Source of the DNA: Candidatus Roizmanbacteria bacterium CG22_combo_CG10-13_8_21_14_all_34_12
GTDB lineage: Bacteria > Patescibacteriota > Microgenomatia > UBA1406 > GWC2-37-13
NCBI GenBank assembly: GCA_002786595.1
Contig: PCTC01000014.1
Coordinates: 1 to 17,059 of the forward strand
Direction of reading: 5' to 3'
DNA: 17,059 nt
A program made the translations under genes and the position numbers. Every line of letters begins with the position of its first letter. Position 1 is the first letter of the stretch. The notes under the pieces are model-generated. The model saw nothing but the letters and a program-made list of their open reading frames with translations, was not told the origin of the DNA and searched no databases. Of the stretch, positions 7,931 to 14,156 are shown piece by piece.

Positions 7931-8530
7931 CTAATTGCAAAGCTTGATAAGCGATTCAACATAAATTTGATTTTCTTTTTTCTTCAATCTTTTATAGAGA
8001 GTTTCTACCGTATCGTTGGGTAAGATTTTTTCGAAACAACGGAAGAGAATTGGTCCAAAATCAAATTCTTGACTTAAGAAATGAACAGTTGATCCGGCAT
8101 AGGTTGCCTTTTTATCTAAAAAGTTTTTAATTGCAATATCAGTTAATTTTCCTCGATTCCAGAGACCAATTGTTTTATCCGGATTTTTAACAACACCACT
8201 CATCGTATCCGGTATAAGGCCAGGATGGAGATTAAGAATTTTATTTTTATATGTGTTTATTAAAGATTGCGGAACGATTAATTTCCACCCCACCAAAACA
8301 ATTAAATCAATTTGATTATCTTTTAATATTTTTTCTAAATCGTCTTTTTTACTTACAATCATTGAGTGAATATTATTTTTTTTTGCCCTTTGTAGTCCGA
8401 GAGCTTTTTCAGAGCTACTGATCACTAGTGTAATTTTCGTCTTAAGTTTTTTGTTTTTTGTTGCATCAATAATTGCTTGAAGATTAGTACCAGTGCCGGC
8501 CTCAGAAATTAGAATTGCTAGTTTTTTCAT
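7931..8530 (-). CDS. purN: GAR formyltransferase PurN
   Basis: This 199-residue formyltransferase probably converts GAR to formyl-GAR using 10-formyl-tetrahydrofolate. The catalytic triad of the family is present: Asn100 and His102 in LNLHPGLIPD, and Asp157 in QEFDFGPILF. The N-terminus (residues 1-18) corresponds to the phosphate-binding SGxGSNLQ loop but reads SEAGTGTNLQ, with one extra residue. The segment between the active-site histidine and TVHFLSQEFD (about 109-147) is longer than in E. coli PurN, so this is a variant form. Its ATG overlaps the purF stop (ATGA), which implies coupling. It is the only folate-type transformylase in the window; the AICAR step is represented by purP. Confidence 0.88.
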   Translation of the reverse strand: MKKLAILISEAGTGTNLQAIIDATKNKKLKTKITLVISSSEKALGLQRAKKNNIHSMIVSKKDDLEKILKDNQIDLIVLVGWKLIVPQSLINTYKNKILNLHPGLIPDTMSGVVKNPDKTIGLWNRGKLTDIAIKNFLDKKATYAGSTVHFLSQEFDFGPILFRCFEKILPNDTVETLYKRLKKKENQIYVESLIKLCN

Positions 8531-9987
8531 ACAATTGTTTCAAAGACATCTTTTCTAAAACCACCCTTAACCGGCATAGGATATTTGCCGGTAAAACAAG
8601 AATCGCACAGTTTGTTTGATTTAATCCGTGACGCTTTTTTTAATCCCTTTAAGCTCAAATAAGCAAGCGAATCGGCTCCAATAAATTTTCTTATTTCCTT
8701 TGACTTCATATGGGAAGCAATCAATTGTTTCTTATCCGGTGTATCAATTCCAAAATAACATGGATCGGTAACCGGAGGAGAACAGACTCGGATATGAACT
8801 TTTTTTGCACCACAATTTTTTAACATTTTTACTATTTTTTTAATTGTTGTTCCCCGGACAATCGAATCGTCAACAATGATGATCCTTTTTCCTTTAACAA
8901 TTTCTTTTAAAGGATTGAATTTTATCCTAACACCCATTTCGCGAATATTTTGTTCCGGTTGAATAAAGGTTCTACCAATATATCTGTTTTTAATAAGAAC
9001 TTCACCGTAAGGAATTCCGGAAGCTTTTGAATAACCGATAGCTGCCGATGTTCCGGAATCAGGAACAGCCACAACCATATCAGCACCAATGGGCGATTCG
9101 TGAGCTAATATTTCGCCTGATCTTTGTCTAACTTGATGAACTAATTGTTTATCAAAAATACTATCAGGTCGGGCTAAGTATACAAATTCAAAAAGACAAA
9201 ATCTTTTTTTAATGGATTGAACTTTTCCCACCGTATGGACGCCTTTTTCGTCAATAACAATTATTTCTCCAGGAGCAACCTCCCTAATAAACTTTGCCCC
9301 GACTGTGTCCAAGGCACAGGTTTCAGAACAAACAACATATGAATCGTTTAATTGGCCTAAAACCAAAGGCCTAAAACCAAATGTGTCCCTAAAGGCAATA
9401 ATCTTATTTTTGGTTAATGAAATCATACTGAAGGCACCTTGAAATTTATTAAAAGAAGCAAGAATTTTATCTTCCCAATTGCGCCCTTCATAATTTTTTA
9501 TTATCCAGCCCATAATTTCTGTATCGGAAGTTGAAGATAATTTAATATTTAAAGGTATTTCACGAGCCAAATCCATGGCGTTGATAATATTACCATTATG
9601 AGCTAAAGCAAAATCTTCATCTTTCAAATTTAAAACTACTGGTTGGACATTGCAAAGCTTATTACCACCGGTTGTTGAATATCTGGTATGTCCGATTGCA
9701 GCAAAACCTTTAAGAGAATTTATTTTTTCTTCGTTAAAGACTGAAGAAACTAAACCAAGACCTTTAACACTTTTTAAATTTTTACCGTTGGTGACTGTAA
9801 TTCCAGCACCTTCCTGACCTCTATGTTGAAGACTATATAAACCAAAAAAACTAATTCTTGCAACATCAACCCCTTTTCCATAAATTCCAAAAATTCCACA
9901 TTTATCCCTTAATCCAGTTTCAGAAGTCTTTAAAAAAACCCGCTCTGGGCGGGTAGTGCTTTTAACTGAGAAATTTTTTTTCCTCAT
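8527..9987 (-). CDS. purF: Amidophosphoribosyltransferase PurF (Fe-S type, long propeptide)
   Basis: PurF catalyses the committed first step, forming phosphoribosylamine from PRPP and glutamine. The nucleophile is Cys30 in DKCGIFGIYG, preceded by 29 residues that would have to be removed as a propeptide (about 11 in B. subtilis). The glutaminase domain continues with LYSLQHRGQEGAG (50-62) and LAHNGNIIN (128-136). The PRPP loop is IIVDDSIVRGTT (370-381). Cys264, Cys410, Cys461 and Cys464 match the four [4Fe-4S] ligands of the Bacillus-type enzyme. No in-frame ATG, GTG or TTG lies between the ATG at 9987 and Cys30, so this start is forced. Codons 12-19 encode an intrinsic-terminator-like hairpin. 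It is the first gene of the operon, and its last bases overlap purN. Confidence 0.96.
   Translation of the reverse strand: MRKKNFSVKSTTRPERVFLKTSETGLRDKCGIFGIYGKGVDVARISFFGLYSLQHRGQEGAGITVTNGKNLKSVKGLGLVSSVFNEEKINSLKGFAAIGHTRYSTTGGNKLCNVQPVVLNLKDEDFALAHNGNIINAMDLAREIPLNIKLSSTSDTEIMGWIIKNYEGRNWEDKILASFNKFQGAFSMISLTKNKIIAFRDTFGFRPLVLGQLNDSYVVCSETCALDTVGAKFIREVAPGEIIVIDEKGVHTVGKVQSIKKRFCLFEFVYLARPDSIFDKQLVHQVRQRSGEILAHESPIGADMVVAVPDSGTSAAIGYSKASGIPYGEVLIKNRYIGRTFIQPEQNIREMGVRIKFNPLKEIVKGKRIIIVDDSIVRGTTIKKIVKMLKNCGAKKVHIRVCSPPVTDPCYFGIDTPDKKQLIASHMKSKEIRKFIGADSLAYLSLKGLKKASRIKSNKLCDSCFTGKYPMPVKGGFRKDVFETIV
9932..9954 (-). terminator. Terminator-like hairpin inside purF codons 12-19
   Basis: On the minus strand ACCCGC (9954-9949) pairs with GCGGGT (9943-9938) around the loop CCAGA, directly followed by six more T residues (9937-9932). 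This is a compact intrinsic-terminator structure about 50 nt after the predicted purF transcription start and within the translated propeptide region. Efficient early translation should prevent it from forming, so it could act as an attenuator. No known purine riboswitch aptamer is evident around it. Confidence 0.7.
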
Positions 9988-9996
9988 TAGAAGAAA

Positions 9997-10025
9997 ATTA
10001 TATAAAATTTAAATCAGTTTTGCAA
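9997..10025 (-). promoter_or_regulatory. Predicted sigma-70-type promoter of the purine operon
   Basis: TTGCAA (10025-10020) and TATAAT (10002-9997) are separated by exactly 17 nt. The -10 box ends 9 nt before the purF ATG, so the mRNA would begin within about 2-3 nt of the start codon. A second candidate lies upstream, TTGACT (10066-10061) with an 18-nt spacer to TAGAAT (10042-10037), in the end of the preceding small gene. That one would give a leader of roughly 40 nt. Confidence 0.7.
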
Positions 10026-10039
10026 GGTGAATTATTATT

Positions 10040-10156
10040 CTATCTTCGAGCTTTTTTGTCAGTCAAAGTAATAATAGCAACAAAAAGCAAAACGGCGATC
10101 ATTAGAAGTGCATAAGAAATATTAACGCTTGTAAGAAAATTTTGAACATTATTCAT
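10040..10156 (-). CDS. 38-residue single-helix membrane protein
   Basis: A 38-codon gene, ATG at 10156-10154 and TAG at 10042-10040. The product begins MNNVQNFLTSVNISYALLMI, has one hydrophobic helix (about residues 13-31) and ends in the basic tail DKKARR, so a short cytoplasmic C-terminus is expected. The start overlaps the stop of the upstream 72-residue gene by 8 nt (ATGAATAA). An AAAGGA sequence lies 9 nt upstream of the ATG, one of the few good ribosome binding sites in the window. The close pairing suggests a two-gene unit of small membrane proteins. The purine promoter region begins in its 3' end. I do not recognise a family; function is unknown. Confidence 0.65.
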   Translation of the reverse strand: MNNVQNFLTSVNISYALLMIAVLLFVAIITLTDKKARR

Positions 10157-10367
10157 AATACTTATTCCTTTCAGTTAGAAATAAAGAAATTATTAATCCA
10201 AATATACCAAATGCTAAATTTGTGGTCAACAGTTTTAAATATGCATCTATCGATACCTTTCCTAAAAATCCAGGTGAAACAAACACTAATCCAAACCAAC
10301 CGGAAGTTAGATTAATAAATATCAATGTAATAACATCTAAAACTGTTTTTCTAGAAATAAGAATCAC
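10149..10367 (-). CDS. 72-residue membrane protein with two predicted helices
   Basis: The start codon is GTG (10367-10365). The protein has two hydrophobic stretches, about residues 10-33 and 46-64, and ends in TERNKYYE. No family is recognised. A strong promoter lies directly upstream: its -10 box ends 6 nt before the GTG, so the mRNA would be leaderless. It overlaps the 38-residue membrane protein gene by 8 nt, and both may be co-transcribed, with possible read-through into purF. The good promoter, the tight overlap and the ribosome binding site for the next gene support a real coding unit despite the small size. Confidence 0.65.
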   Translation of the reverse strand: MILISRKTVLDVITLIFINLTSGWFGLVFVSPGFLGKVSIDAYLKLLTTNLAFGIFGLIISLFLTERNKYYE

Positions 10368-10373
10368 AAAATA

Positions 10374-10402
10374 ATTTTATGTTTAATTAAAATTGAAGTC
10401 AA
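10374..10402 (-). promoter_or_regulatory. Consensus promoter of the small membrane protein pair
   Basis: TTGACT (10402-10397), a 17-nt spacer and TAAAAT (10379-10374). Only 6 nt separate the -10 box from the GTG at 10367, so the predicted transcript starts at or next to the start codon. Confidence 0.65.
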
Positions 10403-10633
10403 TAGGTTATAACCAACAAAGTGAGTATTTTAGAGCATTTGGACATAATTATTTCTTTGATATACCATTTGCGTTGGAACTAAATTAGTCATCCCCGTGA
10501 AGACGGGGATCCAGTCTATAATTACATTTTAAAAAGGTATATTTAGCTTGGATTCCCGCCCCCGCAGGAATGACACGTTTTTGAAAACAGCGTATAAATC
10601 ATAATTAAATGTCATTAAAAGGATAATTTCCGT
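10403..10633. other. Intergenic stretch between divergent small-gene promoters
   Basis: The full non-coding gap is 10368-10673. Apart from the two promoters at its edges, it contains the palindromic repeat copy B (10488-10574). I see no RNA gene or open frame of note in 10403-10487 or 10575-10633; both are AT-rich and apparently plain. Confidence 0.6.
10488..10574. repeat. Composite palindromic repeat (REPIN-like), copy B
   Basis: An 87-bp second copy of the element at 7839-7924. The left hairpin GTCATCCCCG...CGGGGATCCAG is identical. The inner segment differs at a few positions and is 1 bp longer, and the right hairpin carries substitutions (CCCGCAGG for TACGCGGG), so this half has decayed. 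It lies in the gap between two divergent small-gene promoters. Confidence 0.88.
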
Positions 10634-10662
10634 TTGATTTTACTGTATCAGAGATTTACAAT
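10634..10662 (+). promoter_or_regulatory. Predicted promoter of the signal-peptidase-like cluster
   Basis: TTGATT (10634-10639) and TACAAT (10657-10662) are 17 nt apart. The ATG of the first gene is 11 nt further on (10674), giving a leader of about 5 nt. Confidence 0.55.
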
Positions 10663-10673
10663 CATTATGTCTT

Positions 10674-10832
10674 ATGAAGACTATAATCACTTGGTTTTTC
10701 GGATTAAGTTTTCTTTTAGGTTTAATTATTACCCTTCTTTTAAAGATGTGGTTGATAGTCCCGATCTACATATTGTTAACCTTAATAACTATTCCTCCCT
10801 TATATGATTTTTGTCTAAGAGATTTAATTTAA
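10674..10832 (+). CDS. 52-residue membrane protein with two predicted helices
   Basis: The product begins MKTIITWFFGLSFLLGLIIT and consists of two hydrophobic helices (about residues 4-23 and 26-42) followed by a short polar tail ending CLRDLI. A promoter lies 11 nt upstream of the ATG. The stop codon overlaps or directly abuts the start of the next gene, depending on which TTG that gene uses. A competing ATG at 10667 opens a 46-codon frame that ends at 10807, but its product has no hydrophobic or domain-like pattern, so this frame is preferred. The family is not recognised. Its position suggests a membrane partner of the signal-peptidase-like protein. Confidence 0.6.
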   Translation: MKTIITWFFGLSFLLGLIITLLLKMWLIVPIYILLTLITIPPLYDFCLRDLI

Positions 10833-11968
10833 ATTTGAATAAAGTTATTCATATAGTTTTAATTTTATTACTTGTTCCTCTGTCAATATTAATTTCTTCT
10901 TTTTATGAATCTATTGATGGTAAAACTACGTTTAAAAAAACAGCTCAATTTTTTGCTAATGATGGATCAGCTTTTTATATGTATCCCAGTTTATATTGGC
11001 CAGTTGATAAAGGTGGATATGATGATGGATCAAAAGATCCAACTGTTGTGGATAAAATGATTTTTGATGTATTTGATTTAAGAAAAGGAGTCAACGGTGG
11101 ATTTGGTGTACAGTTTATACCATTTAGCGCCCCTTATAGATTTCAACTTGAAAAGATATTTGGATCAAAACAAATAGTAAATTTTAATTATGGAGACCTT
11201 GTAGTTTTCAATAAAGAAGTGTCGAAGAATGACGTTAGAGTATTTATACAAAGAGTAATTGCCAAGGATGGTGATAAAGTTCGTTTTGAAAATGGATACT
11301 TACTTGTAAATGGAAAAAGAATTGATGAACCATACTTGTGGAAAGACCAATCAACTTACTCGGGCATTTTTTATAGTCAGGATAAATTTATTAAAAGTTG
11401 TGAGGAAATAACAGTTCCCATGAATCATTTATTTGTTCTTGGTGATAATAGGATATTTTCATTTGATAGTACAGATTTCGGTACGGTATCAAAAAGCGAA
11501 ATACTTGGATATTTACCAAAAGATTATCAAACGATTTTGTCAAAGCACTGGTTAAAAAACAACAAAATAAACATTCTAAAAGAGGAAGACACTAATGAAT
11601 TATTAACTTATATTAATCAAATAAGGCAAAAAAAAGGAAGACAGAATTTGACTATATTTAGTGATTCAAACATTCCTGTAAATAATTATCTAAAAACAGC
11701 TATTGAAAATAATAATCTTTCTAATACTCCAAAAAATCCAGCCACTCAAAAGGCATTACAGGAAGTATTAAGCAAAAACCCAATAAGCATAACATTAATC
11801 GAAGGCATATATGATTTAGATACTTATAAAAGATATTTGTATTTTGAGATGGAAAATAAAAATACTCAAGAAGCTAATATAGATGCTTCAAAATTTGCTT
11901 TTTCAACCTATAAAACCGAAATTAATGGATGTACGAAATCTGGAACGATTATAGCCACTTTTAAATAA
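10811..11968 (+). CDS. Membrane-anchored signal peptidase I-like protein lacking the catalytic lysine
   Basis: A 385-residue protein with an N-terminal membrane helix (about residues 12-31) and a signal peptidase I (S26) core on the outer side. The family boxes are readable: YGDLVVFNK (127-135), FIQRVIAKDGDKVRFENG (145-162), LLVNGKRIDEPYL (164-176) and FVLGDNRIFSFDSTDFGTV (208-226). At the general-base lysine position (IKRVIGLPGD in active enzymes) this protein has Gln147, and the usual SMxP serine box is reduced to FSAPYR around Ser106. It is therefore probably not an active peptidase. A ~130-residue extension follows the core; NELLTYINQIRQKKGRQNL (262-280) weakly resembles the start of CAP/SCP domains. 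The TTG at 10811 is given; TTG at 10835, 2 nt after the upstream stop, is equally plausible. It may be a pseudoenzyme in secretion or surface assembly. Confidence 0.75.
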   Translation: MSKRFNLNLNKVIHIVLILLLVPLSILISSFYESIDGKTTFKKTAQFFANDGSAFYMYPSLYWPVDKGGYDDGSKDPTVVDKMIFDVFDLRKGVNGGFGVQFIPFSAPYRFQLEKIFGSKQIVNFNYGDLVVFNKEVSKNDVRVFIQRVIAKDGDKVRFENGYLLVNGKRIDEPYLWKDQSTYSGIFYSQDKFIKSCEEITVPMNHLFVLGDNRIFSFDSTDFGTVSKSEILGYLPKDYQTILSKHWLKNNKINILKEEDTNELLTYINQIRQKKGRQNLTIFSDSNIPVNNYLKTAIENNNLSNTPKNPATQKALQEVLSKNPISITLIEGIYDLDTYKRYLYFEMENKNTQEANIDASKFAFSTYKTEINGCTKSGTIIATFK

Positions 11969-11982
11969 ATATTAATTTAAAT

Positions 11983-12336
11983 ATGGATTTAGAAAACATC
12001 AAAAATAGCATAAATAAATCTAATATTAATATTAGTAATTTAGAAAAAGAGATAATAATAAAGAAAAAACAAGAAACGTCGGAGAAAGTTATACAAACAT
12101 TATTTGATAGGGTGCAAAATGAAGATAATAAATTGTCAAATTTAAGAGAGCAACTGCAAAAGTTAAAATCTCCTTACATAGCTAGAAACGAATTAAAATA
12201 TCAAGTACCGCCGTCGAAAAAAGTAAATATCACTTATAGGGAAATACAAGAATTAGAATTGCGAATAATTGTTCTAGAAGATAAAATTCAGAGTTTATAT
12301 CTATTACCTTTATTTATTAATTTTAAATCAACTTGA
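11983..12336 (+). CDS. Small coiled-coil protein
   Basis: A 117-residue charged protein without signal peptide or membrane helix. Residues 1-65 and 84-107 have heptad-like hydrophobic spacing rich in Lys, Glu, Asn and Ile (for example NISNLEKEIIIKKKQE and YREIQELELRIIVLEDKI). This predicts two helical coiled-coil segments joined by a proline-containing linker, QVPPSKK. It begins 14 nt after the signal-peptidase-like gene and is probably co-transcribed. A cytoplasmic scaffold or adaptor is possible, but no family is recognised. A GC-rich hairpin repeat follows the stop and could end transcription from both sides. Confidence 0.6.
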   Translation: MDLENIKNSINKSNINISNLEKEIIIKKKQETSEKVIQTLFDRVQNEDNKLSNLREQLQKLKSPYIARNELKYQVPPSKKVNITYREIQELELRIIVLEDKIQSLYLLPLFINFKST

Positions 12337-12341
12337 TAAAA

Positions 12342-12383
12342 GATCCCCCCACTCACTCACTTCGTTCGTTCGGTCGGGATGAC
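12342..12383. repeat. Variant REP-like hairpin between convergent genes
   Basis: A 42-bp sequence with the same outer ends as the other repeats (GTCATCCC on one side, GGGGATC on the other, read on the minus strand). Its interior is expanded and made of short tandem words: CTCACTCACTTCGTTCGTTCG on the plus strand. The first arm has run to CCCCCC. It lies between the coiled-coil gene and era, which converge here, and is followed by CTTTT on the minus strand, so it may serve as a bidirectional terminator. Confidence 0.7.
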
Positions 12384-12394
12384 AAGCTAACGAT

Positions 12395-13267
12395 TTAATA
12401 GTACATCTCCTGCCAGTGGGAGTCGACTTCAATATTTAAGTCAAGAAAAACCTTTTTGTTGATTGCTAGAGCAATTTCTTTGCGGGCGTAACTTCCGATC
12501 TCTTTGATCTTTCTACCCTCTTTTCCGATCAACATTCCTTTATAACGGTCATTGGTTGTTAAAATTCTTGCTTTAATATAGGTTATACCGTTTTTTCTTT
12601 CTAAAACCTGATCGACGATAACTGTTGTTGTATAAGGAATTTCCTCACCCATCATTAAAAATATTTTTTCCCGAATTAATTCACCCAAAAATATTTTACT
12701 GTCAAGATTAAGAATGGGGTAGACCAAGCCAGGTGGCAGTTCTTCGGAATCAATGTTTTTTTCCGGCAGATATTCAAAAATTTTGTCTAACAATGGTTTG
12801 ATATGCATATTATTGATTGCCGATATTTGAAAAACATCTTTAAATTCTTCCTCTAAAAATTTATATTGAGGTAAAAATGATTTTCCCGGGTCATCAATTT
12901 TGTTAATAACTAATATTTTAGGCCTATTAATTTTTCTGACCAATCCAAGCACCTTGCTTTCTTCGAAATCTCTCTTTCTTGTAGCGTCAACCATATAAAT
13001 CACTAAATCAACGCTTTCGTTTAAAATCTGCAAAGTCTTTTCATTAATTCGCTTTGAAAGAAAATCTTTCGCTTTTCCCACAATTCCCGGGGTATCGACA
13101 AAAATAATTTTTCCCCGCTCTTCTTCGTAAAGGGCCCGGATCGAAAATCTGGTTGTCTGCGGTTTTGGAGAAGTAATTGCTACTTTTTGTCCGATTACGT
13201 TATTGACGAAAGTCGATTTACCAACATTAGCTCTTCCCACCAATAATACTTTACCCATTTTTATCAT
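12395..13267 (-). CDS. era: Ribosome assembly GTPase Era
   Basis: A 290-residue Era protein that binds the 3' end of 16S rRNA during assembly of the small subunit. The GTPase motifs are G1 GRANVGKS (11-18), G3 DTPG (58-61), G4 NKID (122-125) and G5 SA (149-150). The type II KH domain follows with the loop IGKEGRKIKEIG (247-258) and ends SHWQEMYY. Length is typical (about 300). Two ATGs are possible, 13267 and 13258; the second directly precedes GKVLLVGRANVGKS and both are compatible with homologues. The gene is divergent from the sigma-factor gene, with only 19 nt between start codons, and its predicted -10 box overlaps that of the sigma gene. Confidence 0.97.
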   Translation of the reverse strand: MIKMGKVLLVGRANVGKSTFVNNVIGQKVAITSPKPQTTRFSIRALYEEERGKIIFVDTPGIVGKAKDFLSKRINEKTLQILNESVDLVIYMVDATRKRDFEESKVLGLVRKINRPKILVINKIDDPGKSFLPQYKFLEEEFKDVFQISAINNMHIKPLLDKIFEYLPEKNIDSEELPPGLVYPILNLDSKIFLGELIREKIFLMMGEEIPYTTTVIVDQVLERKNGITYIKARILTTNDRYKGMLIGKEGRKIKEIGSYARKEIALAINKKVFLDLNIEVDSHWQEMYY

Positions 13268-13275
13268 GCTATAAT
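13267..13275 (+). promoter_or_regulatory. Extended -10 promoter of the sigma-factor gene
   Basis: TGCTATAAT gives a perfect -10 box (13270-13275) with the TG extension at 13267-13268; no good -35 is visible. The sigma gene ATG is 11 nt after the box, so the leader is about 4-5 nt. Confidence 0.65.
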
Positions 13276-13302
13276 TTTAACAGAATATGGCGGAATTATC
13301 AG
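13274..13302 (-). promoter_or_regulatory. Predicted era promoter, overlapping the sigma-gene promoter
   Basis: CTGATA (13302-13297), 17-nt spacer, TAAAAT (13279-13274). The box ends 6 nt before the ATG at 13267. It shares bases 13274-13275 with the -10 box of the opposite promoter. Confidence 0.5.
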
Positions 13303-13790
13303 ATAAAGATATAATTAAAAAAATAAGAAATGGGGAAATAAATTATTATTCTTTTATTGTCAAGAAATATACTACCTCGATCTATCGATACATTGAAAGA
13401 AAACTTTTTAAAAAAGATGAGGTAGATGATCTGGTTCAAAATGTTTTTATTTCTTTTTATAAGGCGATTGAAAAATTTGATGAAAGAAAACCAATTAAGC
13501 CATATTTATTTCAAATCGTTCAAAACGAATTAAAGATGTACTACCGATCACAAAAACTAACCACATCATTAAACGATAATATTTATCTTATAGACGATCG
13601 TTCACAAGATAATAATATTGATGATTATTTGAGCCATCTAAATCAGGAAGAAAGAAATATTTTTCAACATATTAACAAAGGTTATTCATATGAAGAAATT
13701 GGAAAACTATTCAAAAAACCTGTAAATACGATAAAATCAATTATAAGAAGAGGGCGATTAAAAATAAAAAATATCCATGAAAAAACTTGA
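13287..13790 (+). CDS. ECF-type RNA polymerase sigma factor
   Basis: A 167-residue sigma-70 family protein reduced to regions 2 and 4, as in extracytoplasmic-function sigma factors. Region 2 spans about residues 20-88 and includes EVDDLVQNVFISFYKAIEKF (45-64), matching the core-binding DAEDLVQEVF pattern. Region 4 spans about 115-162, with LSHLNQEERNIFQ followed by a helix-turn-helix YSYEEIGKLFKKPVNTIKS (133-151). The linker is short and polar, with no sign of SnoaL or other extra C-terminal domains. The next gene, a membrane protein, overlaps its end by 14 nt; such pairing is usual for sigma factors controlled by a membrane partner. The extended -10 promoter could not be checked for self-recognition. 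Confidence 0.9.
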   Translation: MAELSDKDIIKKIRNGEINYYSFIVKKYTTSIYRYIERKLFKKDEVDDLVQNVFISFYKAIEKFDERKPIKPYLFQIVQNELKMYYRSQKLTTSLNDNIYLIDDRSQDNNIDDYLSHLNQEERNIFQHINKGYSYEEIGKLFKKPVNTIKSIIRRGRLKIKNIHEKT

Positions 13791-14154
13791 GGAAAAAATA
13801 ATTAAAAAAATCTATAGAATGGAGGCGGAAAAAACTATCGGGCAAATTATTAGTGAAGTGTCTTTAGCTATTCTACTTTTTCTTTCCTCATCGTTTATTT
13901 TTTCTGTTATTGTTGAGATATTAAATGAACAGGCATCCTTTGATCTGTTCGATTTTTTAAGAGATGATTTTGAAATAATTAGGGAAAATTTTTTTAATAA
14001 TTCATTAATATTTGTACAGGAATTACCACAACCATTGATTTATATTTTAATAGGACTACTATTAACAATAGTTTGGTTACTGTATGTGTTTACTAAAAAT
14101 TTTAATAAAATTAAAAATAAATTAGTTTTAATTTATAAATTTTGGTTTAAATAG
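13777..14154 (+). CDS. Two-helix membrane protein paired with the sigma factor
   Basis: A 125-residue protein with a basic N-terminal tail of about 24 residues, a first membrane helix (about 26-47), an acidic loop (about 48-83) likely outside the cell, a second helix (about 86-106) and a short basic C-terminus. It overlaps the sigma gene by 14 nt and is followed 2 nt later by a membrane-anchored Ig-like protein. By position it is a candidate anti-sigma or sensor, but it has no zinc-finger HxxxCxxC anti-sigma motif and only a small cytoplasmic part. I do not recognise the family, so the regulatory role is an inference from gene order only. Confidence 0.7.
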   Translation: MKKLEEKIIKKIYRMEAEKTIGQIISEVSLAILLFLSSSFIFSVIVEILNEQASFDLFDFLRDDFEIIRENFFNNSLIFVQELPQPLIYILIGLLLTIVWLLYVFTKNFNKIKNKLVLIYKFWFK

Positions 14155-14156
14155 TT

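Noticed and set aside
9930..10025. A purine, PRPP or ppGpp riboswitch ahead of purF
   Set aside because: The predicted transcript starts almost at the ATG, leaving no room for an aptamer, and no conserved aptamer elements are visible. Only the terminator-like hairpin is supported.
10667..10807. A 46-codon plus-strand frame starting at the ATG at 10667
   Set aside because: It overlaps the 52-residue hydrophobic frame, has no recognisable pattern, and its ATG lies at or before the predicted transcript start.
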